From positions 1-64,000 of the forward strand of contig JBAYUH010000001.1 of assembly GCA_041675185.1 (NCBI GenBank): DNA of 64,000 nucleotides. Reading direction: 5' to 3'. Below the pieces are notes generated by a model that was given only the letters and a program-made list of their open reading frames with translations, made no database searches and was not told the DNA's origin. Positions 16,039 to 24,827 of the stretch are shown one piece after another; the first letter of the stretch is position 1, and every line of letters starts with the position of its first letter. Origin of the DNA: UBA1557 sp041675185. GTDB lineage: Bacteria > Patescibacteriota > Patescibacteriia > Magasanikbacterales > UBA922. The position numbers were made by a program, and so were the translations under genes.

Positions 16039-16656
16039 TTAAAATGAAAAATTATTTAATGTTTCATTTATAAAATAATCATTTGCGTATTGAAAATATA
16101 AACTAAAAATTTTTCCATTTTTTTCTGTCACAAACTCTGGCCAACCAGATCCAACATAATCACCAACATACATTATTTTTTTCCAGGTTATACTATTTTT
16201 AACCACACTATCTATAGAATATGATTTACAATCTAAATTTTCTTTACACGTGTTCTTAATATCTAAATTGATATTATCCAAATTCCCAATTTTTGTAGAC
16301 AAAACAACTCTATAATCAAAAAGATCTTTTTTTATGTTATTATTATCTGGATAACTACTGACAGCCAAATTACTATCCGGAGTTTTTTCTATAACATAAT
16401 TATTTTTAACTTCTACTTGGTACCCCTCTTTCTCATTCTTCACTAATCTATTACCATCTCCCAAATCCTCCACAGTCACACCATCTGGCAAATCAGTACT
16501 TACTTCACTGCTAGTACTAGTCACTGTTGTACTATTATCATCTTTCGGTGTATTCGCTATTGGTGAACTTTTGTAAAAAAAATAGGCACCAAGAGCCAAT
16601 AGAATTAAAAAAAATAATATATCTAACCAGAAAAGTTTTTTCTTATTTATTTCCAT
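16039..16656 (-). CDS. Membrane-anchored extracytoplasmic protein, unknown
   Basis: The 205-residue product has a short basic start (MEINKKKLFW) and one membrane helix at about residues 9-28. A Thr/Ser-rich spacer (TTVTSTSSEVST) and a globular extracytoplasmic domain of about 140 residues with two cysteines (CKENLDC) follow. Its stop is five bases from the start of the large peptidase/adhesin gene, so both are on one transcript and probably function together outside the membrane. The phrase GYQVEVKNNYVIEK recalls small lipoprotein-like surface domains. I cannot name the family. Confidence 0.7.
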   Translation of the reverse strand: MEINKKKLFWLDILFFLILLALGAYFFYKSSPIANTPKDDNSTTVTSTSSEVSTDLPDGVTVEDLGDGNRLVKNEKEGYQVEVKNNYVIEKTPDSNLAVSSYPDNNNIKKDLFDYRVVLSTKIGNLDNINLDIKNTCKENLDCKSYSIDSVVKNSITWKKIMYVGDYVGSGWPEFVTEKNGKIFSLYFQYANDYFINETLNNFSF

Positions 16657-16691
16657 ATTTATTAGTTAATAATAATTTTTTAAAAAATATT

Positions 16692-16762
16692 TCATACCAC
16701 ATACCATGTAACACATACCACGTAACAAAATTGATACGAGATACGTGCTATATGTTACGTGA
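16692..16762. repeat. ATACCACGTAACA word repeats, inverted
   Basis: ACATACCA/GTAACA words are followed by inverted TATGTTACGT and GATACG words. This is another example of the short-word inverted arrays. It fills the gap between galE and the operon at 16039-16656; nothing else is visible there. Confidence 0.6.
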
Positions 16763-16764
16763 GT

Positions 16765-17775
16765 TTACAACTTCTTCTCCCAAGCAAGTGCTGTCTCACA
16801 CATAATCTTCAAATCATCATACTTCGGTTTCCAATCCATTTCACTAATGATTTTATTGTTATTAGCAATGACAATTGCTGGATCACCTTCACGTCTTTTG
16901 GTTATTTCTACTTTGAAATCATTACCACTCACTTTCTTCATCATATCAATTACCTCTCGCACAGAAAAACCTTTACTATAACCACAGTTGAAAATTCCAC
17001 CTTTATTTTTGTTTAGATAATACAAAGATTTGATATGAGCAGAGGCCAAATCATCGACATGAATATAATCACGAATACAGGTACCATCTGGAGTATTATA
17101 ATCTGTACCATTGATAAACATTTTTGTGCGTTTACCAAGTGTAGTTTCCAAAGCAATTTTGATTAAGTGGGTCGCATCTTTGGTAGATTGACCAAGCATA
17201 CCATCTACGCTAGCACCAGCCACATTGAAATAACGCAAAATTACATACTTGAAATTTGTATTAGCAAAAGCTACATCTTGAATAATTTTTTCATTGAACA
17301 ATTTACTAGAACCATAAGGGCTTATCGGAATAGTGATTCCGTCCTCTTTTAGAGGAACAGTCTTTGGATCTGGATCACCGTAGACTGCAGCAGTTGAGCT
17401 AAAAATAAATTTGTTGACTTTGTATTTCAAACAAGCTTTGAGAAGGTTGATAGTGTTACTAGTATTATTACTATAATATTTGAGAGGATCACGCATTGAC
17501 TCAGACACCACAATACTCGCTGCAAAATGAATTACACCTTGGACATTTTCTTTGGCAAAAATTTCTTCCAATTTTTTACTATTAGACAAATCAATTTTGT
17601 AAAAACTTAATTTTACTTTTTTGTCATCAGCGTATTTTTTCAAAGTATTTACTGTTTTTTGGAAACCAGTAGAGAGATTGTCTACAATGACAATATCATT
17701 TTTCTTTTCAATAAGTTGTTTGACGACGTGACTACCGATGTAGCCAGCGCCACCTGTTACTAAGATTTTTGACAT
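16765..17775 (-). CDS. galE: UDP-glucose 4-epimerase
   Basis: GalE interconverts UDP-glucose and UDP-galactose (sometimes the N-acetyl forms) with bound NAD. The 336-residue SDR-family enzyme has GGAGYIGSH (8-16), HFAASIVVSES, the catalytic Ser/Thr in FSSTAAVYGDP and Tyr154-x3-Lys158 in SPYGSSK. It then has LRYFNVAGA and the substrate-binding GTCIRDYIHVDDLA. This is the normal length. It stands at the downstream end of the surface polysaccharide locus and would supply UDP-Gal for the GT6 transferase. It is separated from ugd by an AT-rich repeat. Confidence 0.96.
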   Translation of the reverse strand: MSKILVTGGAGYIGSHVVKQLIEKKNDIVIVDNLSTGFQKTVNTLKKYADDKKVKLSFYKIDLSNSKKLEEIFAKENVQGVIHFAASIVVSESMRDPLKYYSNNTSNTINLLKACLKYKVNKFIFSSTAAVYGDPDPKTVPLKEDGITIPISPYGSSKLFNEKIIQDVAFANTNFKYVILRYFNVAGASVDGMLGQSTKDATHLIKIALETTLGKRTKMFINGTDYNTPDGTCIRDYIHVDDLASAHIKSLYYLNKNKGGIFNCGYSKGFSVREVIDMMKKVSGNDFKVEITKRREGDPAIVIANNNKIISEMDWKPKYDDLKIMCETALAWEKKL

Positions 17776-17778
17776 AAT

Positions 17779-17940
17779 TTTTAATTTTAAATTTTGAATT
17801 TTAAAACAATTTTAAATGATTTAATTTCAAATGATGAGTCAGTATAATATTTTACGTAAAATAATTCTAGTTATTTATATAATTTAAAATTTTTAAATTC
17901 CAAAATTGTTTTAAAATTTAAAATTCCTAAATTCAAAATT
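17779..17940. repeat. AT-rich inverted repeat, dispersed family
   Basis: A left arm (about 17779-17812) and a right arm (about 17900-17940) share the words of the 1787-1928 repeat. The right arms of the two copies are nearly identical over about 36 bases. It fills the galE-ugd gap. Confidence 0.7.
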
Positions 17941-19305
17941 CTACCTACTTCCCACTGCAATCACTCTTAATCCAGCCTCTTTCAAATCATTATAGCGATG
18001 TTGTAGCATACGACGACCATCAGCAATAAGTGGTTTGTTTGAAAATTCAGAAATAATGACATCAGCCAAACCGCGAAACTGTGGCCAATCAGTAGCTATG
18101 ATTATTATATCAGAATTTTTGATTGCTTCAAACTCATGATTGTGATATTTTACTTTTTCTGATTCGGGAAACAACTTTTTGAAATTGTCCATACCAGCTG
18201 GATCATAGATATTTATTTGCGCAAAATTTTTATCTGTCAAGTAATTCATAATCTCAATACTGGCTGAATTACGAATATCATTGGTATCACGTTTGAAAGC
18301 AGTACCAAGTAAAGTAATTTTTTTACCACTAAAATTTTCTTGAGTTTCTATTCTAGTCAAAAAATTTTGCATCTGCCTTTTGTTGGAAAGATAAACTTCA
18401 TCAACCAATACAGTATTTTGATTCTTTTGTTTGAGCTGATGAGAAAGAGATCTAGCGTCTTTGATAAAACAACTTCCTCCAGCATAAAGACTATTGTACA
18501 ATCCCCAACTACCAATACGCGGATCTGTCACCAGAGCATTACGTACATTTTCAAATTGCAAATCTGCAAAACTTTCACAAGTACGACCAACTACATCAAA
18601 ACACACAGCAAGTTTGTTGAATAATATATAATTAGCAAGAAGTTTACTAGCTGCCGCTTCTTTGGGATTGATTTCAATATATTTGGTTTGCGGTGAATTG
18701 TAAAAACGTTCATACACTTTGCGCATAATAGCAAAATCTTTTTCACTCCAAGCACCAACCACAACTCTATCTGGTTTGATTGAACCTTGTATTGCTTTGC
18801 CTTCTACCAAAAATTCTGGATTAGAAACTACAGCAAAATTCTTGACACCGGCATTTCCCAAAATCTCAGCAGTCTTATCTACCATATCTATTGGCACAGT
18901 ACTTTTGTTAATAATAACTACATACTTATTTTGTTCACTATTATTTCTTTTCGTTAAATTATCAGCCAACTTTTCTGCAGCAAAATTATAATATTTCAAA
19001 TCACTCTCCCCTGTTTCACCAATTTCTGGAGTTGGCAAACACATAAAAATCGCATCACAAGTATCCAAAAAATCTTTAACTAAATCATAATCCAAAGTAA
19101 ATTTTATTCTTTCTTTGTTACGTATAAGCAAATCACTTAGTCCTTCTTCGAAAAGGCAAGCTTCAATCTGGTCGCGGTCGCCTGAAGACAACATGTTTAT
19201 TTTCTTTTCATCAATATCATAAACCAAAACTTCGTGTCCGCTGGAAGCAGAAACAGCTGCTGAACATGTACCCACAAATCCAGCACCGATGTAGAGTAGT
19301 TTCAT
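17941..19305 (-). CDS. ugd: UDP-glucose 6-dehydrogenase
   Basis: Ugd oxidises UDP-glucose to UDP-glucuronate in two NAD-dependent steps. The frame is open to 19353, but residues 1-16 of that version (MNLLMNWPRRPCKPFN) are a translated AAAGGC repeat, so I start at ATG 19305 (454 residues). Motifs: YIGAGFVGTCSAA (Rossmann), CLPTPEIG, NKSTVP, NPEFLVEGKAI, PDRVVVG, EAAASKLLANYILFNKLA, the catalytic cysteine in AGGSCFIKD (about residue 279) and LGTAFKRDTNDIRNS. It supplies an acidic sugar donor for the surface glycan. Confidence 0.95.
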   Translation of the reverse strand: MKLLYIGAGFVGTCSAAVSASSGHEVLVYDIDEKKINMLSSGDRDQIEACLFEEGLSDLLIRNKERIKFTLDYDLVKDFLDTCDAIFMCLPTPEIGETGESDLKYYNFAAEKLADNLTKRNNSEQNKYVVIINKSTVPIDMVDKTAEILGNAGVKNFAVVSNPEFLVEGKAIQGSIKPDRVVVGAWSEKDFAIMRKVYERFYNSPQTKYIEINPKEAAASKLLANYILFNKLAVCFDVVGRTCESFADLQFENVRNALVTDPRIGSWGLYNSLYAGGSCFIKDARSLSHQLKQKNQNTVLVDEVYLSNKRQMQNFLTRIETQENFSGKKITLLGTAFKRDTNDIRNSASIEIMNYLTDKNFAQINIYDPAGMDNFKKLFPESEKVKYHNHEFEAIKNSDIIIIATDWPQFRGLADVIISEFSNKPLIADGRRMLQHRYNDLKEAGLRVIAVGSR

Positions 19306-19468
19306 ATTAAAAGGCTTACAAGGCCTACGAGGCCAATTCATTAATAAATTCAAAATCCAAATTTCAAATCAATTACAAATGACTTAATTCCAAAATTTTA
19401 TATTTGATATTAGGATTTGATTCCACCCAAGGCGGACAAGTTGAAATTTGAGCTTTGTAATTTGTCAT
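19306..19468. repeat. AAAGGC words and CAAATTACAAA-type inverted words
   Basis: Positions 19308-19333 hold AAGGC words with a nine-base period. About 19343-19468 holds CAAAATCCAAATTTCAAAT words followed by their inverse (GATTTG, GAAATTTG, GTAATTTG). A family member with the same words is at 57637-57735. No gene is seen here. Confidence 0.65.
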
Positions 19469-20559
19469 TACGAATTTAATATATTTTGATATACTTCCTC
19501 CGTTTTCTTCAACATACTTTCCAAACTAAACTTACCCTCAACCAACACCATCCCATTCTTACCCAATTTCAATCTCAATTCAGGATTGTTTATCAATTCT
19601 AGCAAAGCTTGGCTTATTTTACCAGCGTTGTTTTCCACTAATCTCCCGACTGTATTATCCACTATTTCTCCCACTCCACCAACATTACTAGCTATCACAG
19701 GCAAACCAACTGACAAAGCCTCAAGAATAGTATAAGGAAATCCTTCCCAAGCAGAGATAAAAACAAAAATATCATTTTTAGATAGTTCTTTCATTACTTC
19801 ACCATGTTCTAAATTACCAGTAAAAAAAACATTTACTTTTTTTTCTTTAGCTAATTGTTCTAAATATTTTCTTTTTGGTCCGTCACCAACAATTGTAAAT
19901 TGTATTTTATCTTGAATTTCTTTTTCAAAATTACTAATAACTTCAATAATCATCTCCGGCCTCTTCGGCTCAGCCAAACGCCCAACAAAAATTAAATTAA
20001 CTTTTGAGCTAACTGTCGACTGTCGACTATCGACTGTCGACGTGATACCGTTGTATATAACAGTCATTTTTTCTTCACCAGCTAATTTATACTTTAATGC
20101 CAAATCCTTCACAAATTCAGAAACACAAATATATTTGTCTGTATATCCAGCATTTATTTTTTCAGTTAACAAAACCAAAAATCTAACAAGAGGATTCATA
20201 CCAATATTAAAACCCCAGCCATGGGCAGTATAGATTGTTTTGTATTTTCCTCTGATTGCCAAACGCGTTAGGAAAGCTGCGGAAGAACTATGGCAATGGA
20301 CAATGTCTGGCTTAAATTTTTCTACAAAATTTTTTATTTCTTTTATAGCTTTTACAATCCTAACAGGATTAGAGCTATTGGAAAAATATTTGTTTTCAAA
20401 ATATTTTATATTATTTTTTTTACATTCATCTTTTAACCAACCATCACCACCAGCCATAACAACTACTTCGTTTTGTTTAGCAAAATAATTACAAAGATCT
20501 GACACATGAGTTTGTGCTCCGCCGGCTTCTGATTTAGTTATTAGATAAAGGATTTTCAT
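19468..20559 (-). CDS. Glycosyltransferase, GT4-type (GT-B fold)
   Basis: The 363-residue retaining glycosyltransferase has an N-terminal GAGGAQTHVSDL loop and DIVHCHSSSAAF. The C-terminal domain has LIFVGRLAEPKRP, IVGDGPKRKYL and VFFTGNLEHGE, plus the donor-binding SAWEGFPYTILEALSVGLPVIASNVGG. It adds a sugar to the surface glycan; donor and linkage are not readable. Residues 173-184 (STVDSRQSTVSS), in the inter-domain linker, are encoded by a 28-base tandem repeat of TGTCGAC-type heptamers (20014-20041). The gene overlaps the upstream GT2 gene by four bases and ends the long polysaccharide operon. Confidence 0.9.
   Translation of the reverse strand: MKILYLITKSEAGGAQTHVSDLCNYFAKQNEVVVMAGGDGWLKDECKKNNIKYFENKYFSNSSNPVRIVKAIKEIKNFVEKFKPDIVHCHSSSAAFLTRLAIRGKYKTIYTAHGWGFNIGMNPLVRFLVLLTEKINAGYTDKYICVSEFVKDLALKYKLAGEEKMTVIYNGITSTVDSRQSTVSSKVNLIFVGRLAEPKRPEMIIEVISNFEKEIQDKIQFTIVGDGPKRKYLEQLAKEKKVNVFFTGNLEHGEVMKELSKNDIFVFISAWEGFPYTILEALSVGLPVIASNVGGVGEIVDNTVGRLVENNAGKISQALLELINNPELRLKLGKNGMVLVEGKFSLESMLKKTEEVYQNILNS
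20014..20041. repeat. Four tandem T[GA]TCGAC heptamers inside a gene
   Basis: Four 7-bp copies lie head to tail (one with A for G), each containing a GTCGAC or ATCGAC core. They are translated within the glycosyltransferase as a Ser/Thr-rich insertion in the linker. Confidence 0.85.
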
Positions 20560-21350
20560 AAATTTTTATTCTTTATTTTGTTTATAATTTTTAATCCGCC
20601 AAGAAAAACAACAAAATATTTCAAAAACCATTTTGAACGTCCTAAAAAATAATTTGGATAAAAAAATTTATGTTTCTTTATCAATTGTAAATTGGCTTTT
20701 ATTTGTCGCAAATTATTTTTCTGTGTTTCACCTTTTTCATTTAGCAAATAACCAACACTATATTCTGATATATTGGCTAGTTTATACTTTTCACCCATAC
20801 GTAACCACAAACCATAATCTTCAGCATACTTTTCTCCCATATCATAATTACCACACTCCAGACTAGCATCTTTTCTAAACAAAACACTGGAATGAACAAA
20901 ACAACTTTTTATTAACATTTTAGTTTTTATTTCTGAAAAATTTGTCGGATGTACTATGTTGAAAAGATTTTCATTTCCAATATTATAAACTTTGGCCCAA
21001 GTACCTACCAAAGCGTAATTCAAATTATTATCCAAAAAATCCACTTGCTTTTGCAACTTATCTTTGTCTAGCCACCAATCATCACTATCTATTCTAGCAA
21101 TATACTCACCTTTGGCAATTTCAATACCTTTGTTTAAGTTAAATATTAAACCTTGGTTTTCTTCATTTTTTATATAAATAATTCTTTTATCATCAAAAAA
21201 TTTTATTTTTTCTTCTGTATTATCACTACTATTATCGTTTATAATAATAAATTCAAAATCAACAAAAGACTGAAACAAAACACTTTCAACAGCTTTTGTT
21301 ATAAATTCAGCATTATTGTAAGTTGACATGATTATGGATACTTTTGGCAT
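20556..21350 (-). CDS. Glycosyltransferase family 2
   Basis: This is an inverting GT-A fold transferase of 264 residues from ATG 21350. The frame extends upstream to 21368, but there the start would be TTG inside the preceding gene. The sequence begins MPKVSIIMSTYNNAEFITKAVESVL, with IIINDNSSDNTEE and the nucleotide/metal site YIARIDSDDWWLDKD. TWAKVYNIGN and YAEDYGLWLRMGEKY follow. It lies two bases behind the GT11 gene and overlaps the next GT4 gene by four bases, so translation is coupled. The sugar donor is unknown. Confidence 0.9.
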   Translation of the reverse strand: MPKVSIIMSTYNNAEFITKAVESVLFQSFVDFEFIIINDNSSDNTEEKIKFFDDKRIIYIKNEENQGLIFNLNKGIEIAKGEYIARIDSDDWWLDKDKLQKQVDFLDNNLNYALVGTWAKVYNIGNENLFNIVHPTNFSEIKTKMLIKSCFVHSSVLFRKDASLECGNYDMGEKYAEDYGLWLRMGEKYKLANISEYSVGYLLNEKGETQKNNLRQIKANLQLIKKHKFFYPNYFLGRSKWFLKYFVVFLGGLKIINKIKNKNL

Positions 21351-21352
21351 AT

Positions 21353-22144
21353 TTATAATCTTATCCAATCTTTTGGAACTATATCACTCTTATTATTAAC
21401 CTGATTGTTATTAAACCACTTTTTAGGAGCTATGACAATCTTATCTTTATTTTCATTGAGCCAAGCTCCCCACCAACTAAAACTACTATTAGCAATAATG
21501 TTGTGTTGACATTTACTCATAAGAATCAATTCTTCATAATCTTTTATGTCTTCACTAGAAACAAAAAACAAATTATCTAATTTCAAATTTTCTTTTACCC
21601 AAGATATGTCATCAGAAAATACAAATATTTTTATCTCTCCAATTTTTTCTTTCAAATATTTTATAGCTCTTTCATAATAATTCAAATCACAAACACCGTG
21701 ATAATCATTTGTTTTAATATCAGAAACATAGTCGCCACGACGAATGTGTAGGGAAACAGAATTTCTATTATGCAAAATTTCTTGTTCAAATTTGCTAGCA
21801 CTTTCACTCATTTCATTTTTTAGAGTAAATTCTTTTCTAACAACATCTTCAATATTTCTAAAATATTTTTCACTTTGAAAATATTCTTCAACATTAAACC
21901 CTAATATCCTTTTTATTTTATTTACAAAATCAAAAAAAACATTTTTCTTATTTACAAATTTAACTTTTTTATCTATATTAAAATTGCACAATTTAAAATC
22001 TCTAGCAACATCATGTTTGGCTTTGTTGTTTTCAAAAAATGAAATATCAAAAACAACTTTCTTACCAGAAAATTCCAGACTCCTACCGTGAGCATATTGG
22101 AACATTTGATTACCGAGACCACCTTTTAGTTTCAAAACTATCAT
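21353..22144 (-). CDS. Alpha-1,2-fucosyltransferase, GT11
   Basis: GT11 enzymes move fucose from GDP-fucose to the 2-position of galactose. The 263-residue protein shows the N-terminal GGLGNQMFQYAHGR motif and the GDP-fucose binding HIRRGDY (133-139). It continues with DLNYYERAIKYL, IFVFSDDISWVKENL and the C-terminal NSSFSWWGAWLN. The donor pathway (gmd, fcl) is encoded at 41-43 kb. It lies in the same operon as a GT6 blood-group-type transferase, whose natural acceptor is Fuc-alpha-1,2-Gal. The match between neighbours strongly supports the function. Confidence 0.93.
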   Translation of the reverse strand: MIVLKLKGGLGNQMFQYAHGRSLEFSGKKVVFDISFFENNKAKHDVARDFKLCNFNIDKKVKFVNKKNVFFDFVNKIKRILGFNVEEYFQSEKYFRNIEDVVRKEFTLKNEMSESASKFEQEILHNRNSVSLHIRRGDYVSDIKTNDYHGVCDLNYYERAIKYLKEKIGEIKIFVFSDDISWVKENLKLDNLFFVSSEDIKDYEELILMSKCQHNIIANSSFSWWGAWLNENKDKIVIAPKKWFNNNQVNNKSDIVPKDWIRL

Positions 22145-22148
22145 AAAA

Positions 22149-23189
22149 TTAAGAAATTATTTTCTTTCTACCACCCAAAAATATAATGTCCAAAATAGAC
22201 ACTTTTCTCAAAAAAAATCTTGATATAACGATTGAACAAAATAATGATGTCACAACTGAAAACAATATCAAAAACATATTACTTCCCAAACGTAACAAAA
22301 AATAAAAATGCAAAACATAAATATCCAAAGAGTATGAGCTCAACCATTTCAAAAAATTAAATATAATATTTTTCTTCAATATATTGATAATAAAATATGA
22401 AAAACCAATACCTGAAAATGCAGTTAAAATAATAAAAGCAAAAGCCAACAATTGAGGAATATAAAATGATTGATTAAAATTAACAAAACCAAAAATTTTT
22501 TCTAAAAAGAAATAATGATTCGTACGATGCCACAGAGAAACTAAAATGGGGAATAAAACAAGAGAAACAAGGCTTAAGTGAAATAAATATTTTTTAAAAA
22601 AATTAGCAAATACTCTTGACAGATAGCCAATAAAAAAATATATACTATGCCATTTCAACAAACCAATTCCTAAAAATCTATACGGTGACAATTCTATTAA
22701 TAGAATTAATAAAAAATAAGAAACTATACCTATTTTTTTCTCTAATTTTATAGCAACCAAAAGACAGCAAAAATTTAAAAATAATACCCACAAAAACCAC
22801 AATCCAAAATCTGGAGAAAAAAATAATTTCATCCAATATGCCCAAAATCCTGTAAAATGATAGGCACCTTTTATAAAATAATCTAAAAAATACCACGCTA
22901 AAAATGGTACAACTAAACAAAGAAATTTTTTTCTAACAAAAGTAAACGATGGCAATTTTAAGATATTGAAAGCTACAAAACCACTCAAAAACATAAACAA
23001 CGGCATGTGAAAAGAATAAATTATACGAAAAAATATATTATTATCAAAATCCAATAAATTAATCTGTAATGCGTGACCAACTACTACCAAAATTATTGCA
23101 AAACCTTTTAGAGCATCAACAAGAGCAATCCTTGAGTTATTTACCTGCCCTTCAACAGAAGTATTATTTTGAAAACCAAATAAAGACAT
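22149..23189 (-). CDS. Acyltransferase family 3 membrane protein
   Basis: The 346-residue polytopic protein has about ten membrane helices. The N-terminal signature RIALVDALKGFAIILVVVGHALQ carries the family histidine (H39), and HMPLFMFLSGFVAF follows in the second helix. Members O-acetylate or otherwise acylate surface sugars on the membrane, usually from acetyl-CoA. It lies four bases from the GT11 gene and thirteen from the GT6 gene, so it probably decorates the same glycan. Confidence 0.9.
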   Translation of the reverse strand: MSLFGFQNNTSVEGQVNNSRIALVDALKGFAIILVVVGHALQINLLDFDNNIFFRIIYSFHMPLFMFLSGFVAFNILKLPSFTFVRKKFLCLVVPFLAWYFLDYFIKGAYHFTGFWAYWMKLFFSPDFGLWFLWVLFLNFCCLLVAIKLEKKIGIVSYFLLILLIELSPYRFLGIGLLKWHSIYFFIGYLSRVFANFFKKYLFHLSLVSLVLFPILVSLWHRTNHYFFLEKIFGFVNFNQSFYIPQLLAFAFIILTAFSGIGFSYFIINILKKNIIFNFLKWLSSYSLDIYVLHFYFLLRLGSNMFLILFSVVTSLFCSIVISRFFLRKVSILDIIFLGGRKKIIS

Positions 23190-23202
23190 AAACTTCTATT
23201 AG

Positions 23203-23985
23203 TTAATATTTAAATTTTTTAATTATTTTTTTTAGATTACTAACAATTAATCGCATCTCTAATTTATTTCTCAATTTAAAATGACCACCTAATTTTGTTT
23301 TATCTTTTATTAAAATTTTCCGTTCAAATGGTATGTCAAAATCTTCAGGATACAAATAAGCTGGTGTAAGTATTTTGACAATATGTAAATTATTATTCAA
23401 ATAACAATTCCAATGAGATTCATCGTGCCAAACAGCAGTGATATTATTACTAAAATCTTTTTTGATATTATTACTCATTACTTCCATAGATTCTATAAAA
23501 TCTTTTGATCGTCCACCATTTATACCTCCAGCAAAATAATATGCACCTTGCCCCTTAGGAATGAAAGCTGATGATCTTGAATTTCTCTCGTAAGTAAAGC
23601 TATCCACTTTTTTATCATAATAACCAGGATGTAGGCAGGCAACTAATTTTTCTTGGCCAACTGGTACAAATTCATCAGCAATAATCTTTTCCAAAAATTG
23701 TAAATTAGCATTAAAAAAGAATAGAAAATCAAAACTTTTTAAAGTCTCTTTTAATTTCAAAAACATTTCATATCTTCTCAATGTATTCCCTGGCCACCCT
23801 AAATTTTCTTGAGGTACTCTGTGTATTCTTGAATTTTCACTCTCAAATTCGATACTTTCACTATCCGTAAAAACAAAATAGTGTTTTTCAGCATCAGAAA
23901 TAAAATATTTTTCACAACTCAAATAAAAATCTTTCCAAAAAAGATTGTATTTACCTGTGCAAATATATAATATACCTATCTTCAT
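23203..23985 (-). CDS. Glycosyltransferase family 6 (ABO blood-group type)
   Basis: GT6 enzymes are retaining alpha-1,3-Gal/GalNAc transferases, best known as vertebrate blood-group A/B synthases. The 260-residue protein fits the short bacterial type: IGILYICTGKYNLFW, the region FDFLFFFNANLQF, CLHPGYY, the acceptor-site segment AYYFAGGINGG, and HDESHWNCYL. At the position of the metal-binding DVD it has NAN (92-94), the change described for bacterial, metal-independent members. Such enzymes use Fuc-alpha-1,2-Gal acceptors. The GT11 fucosyltransferase is two genes downstream and galE is in the locus. Confidence 0.88.
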   Translation of the reverse strand: MKIGILYICTGKYNLFWKDFYLSCEKYFISDAEKHYFVFTDSESIEFESENSRIHRVPQENLGWPGNTLRRYEMFLKLKETLKSFDFLFFFNANLQFLEKIIADEFVPVGQEKLVACLHPGYYDKKVDSFTYERNSRSSAFIPKGQGAYYFAGGINGGRSKDFIESMEVMSNNIKKDFSNNITAVWHDESHWNCYLNNNLHIVKILTPAYLYPEDFDIPFERKILIKDKTKLGGHFKLRNKLEMRLIVSNLKKIIKKFKY

Positions 23986-24012
23986 ATGAGTTACATTTTA
24001 ACAAATTCTACC

Positions 24013-24825
24013 TTATTTGGGAAACCAACTCTTAATTACTTTCCTAATATTGATTATTGGTTTTAATAAAATAAAACAAAAAACAAATTCCAAAAAATAT
24101 TGTTTCTTATATTTCTTAAAAATTCCAGCTATTTCTAATTTACCTCTTTCCGATTGTAATCCAGAAACGGTCGCACCATGAGCTCGATAAACAGACAGAA
24201 AATTTTTAACAAACAAAAACTTTTCTTTTTTTAACAACCTAAACCATAACTCATAATCCATTACCACTTTTAAATTTTCTAAAAACAATCCTCTTCGTTC
24301 AAAAACTTCTTTTTTAATAAAAGTGGAAGGATGAGGAATTCCATTTCTAAAAAATAAATAAGATTCTATAAATTTACAAAATAACCAAAAAACAAATTTA
24401 TTTTTAGGCCAAATTGAATGGAAACCATCATCTTTTTTATATAAACAGTTTCCAACTACAATCATTGCACTGCTATTGCTAAATTTCTTATATACCAAAG
24501 ACAAAACATGATCATCAAAAAAATAATCATCACTATGCAAATGAACAAGTATTTCTCCATTTGCATACTTTATACCTGTATTCATTGCACGCGATATCCC
24601 TTCTGGTTTTTCCTGAATCAATCTGACAGATTCAGTATGACGCAATTGATATTTTTTTATAATTTCAACAGTATGATCAGTGGAAAAAGCATCAATAAAA
24701 ATATGTTCAAAATTTTTATAATCTTGATTCTCAACAGAATTTATACAATCCTGTAAATATTTTTCACTATTGTAAGTGCAAGTGATGACTGTAAATTTAA
24801 ATTTATTATTTTGATTATTAAACAT
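24013..24825 (-). CDS. Glycosyltransferase family 2
   Basis: This is a 270-residue GT-A transferase. FTVITCTYNSEKYLQDCINSV opens the Rossmann half, IFIDAFSTDHTVEII follows, and ILVHLHSDDYFFDD carries the DxD-type site. FIKKEVFERRGLF and DYELWFRLLKK complete the family pattern. A moderately hydrophobic C-terminal stretch (FLEFVFCFILLKPI) may hold it at the membrane. It lies two bases from the DUF5672 gene in the same operon. The donor sugar cannot be assigned. Confidence 0.9.
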   Translation of the reverse strand: MFNNQNNKFKFTVITCTYNSEKYLQDCINSVENQDYKNFEHIFIDAFSTDHTVEIIKKYQLRHTESVRLIQEKPEGISRAMNTGIKYANGEILVHLHSDDYFFDDHVLSLVYKKFSNSSAMIVVGNCLYKKDDGFHSIWPKNKFVFWLFCKFIESYLFFRNGIPHPSTFIKKEVFERRGLFLENLKVVMDYELWFRLLKKEKFLFVKNFLSVYRAHGATVSGLQSERGKLEIAGIFKKYKKQYFLEFVFCFILLKPIINIRKVIKSWFPK

Positions 24826-24827
24826 AT

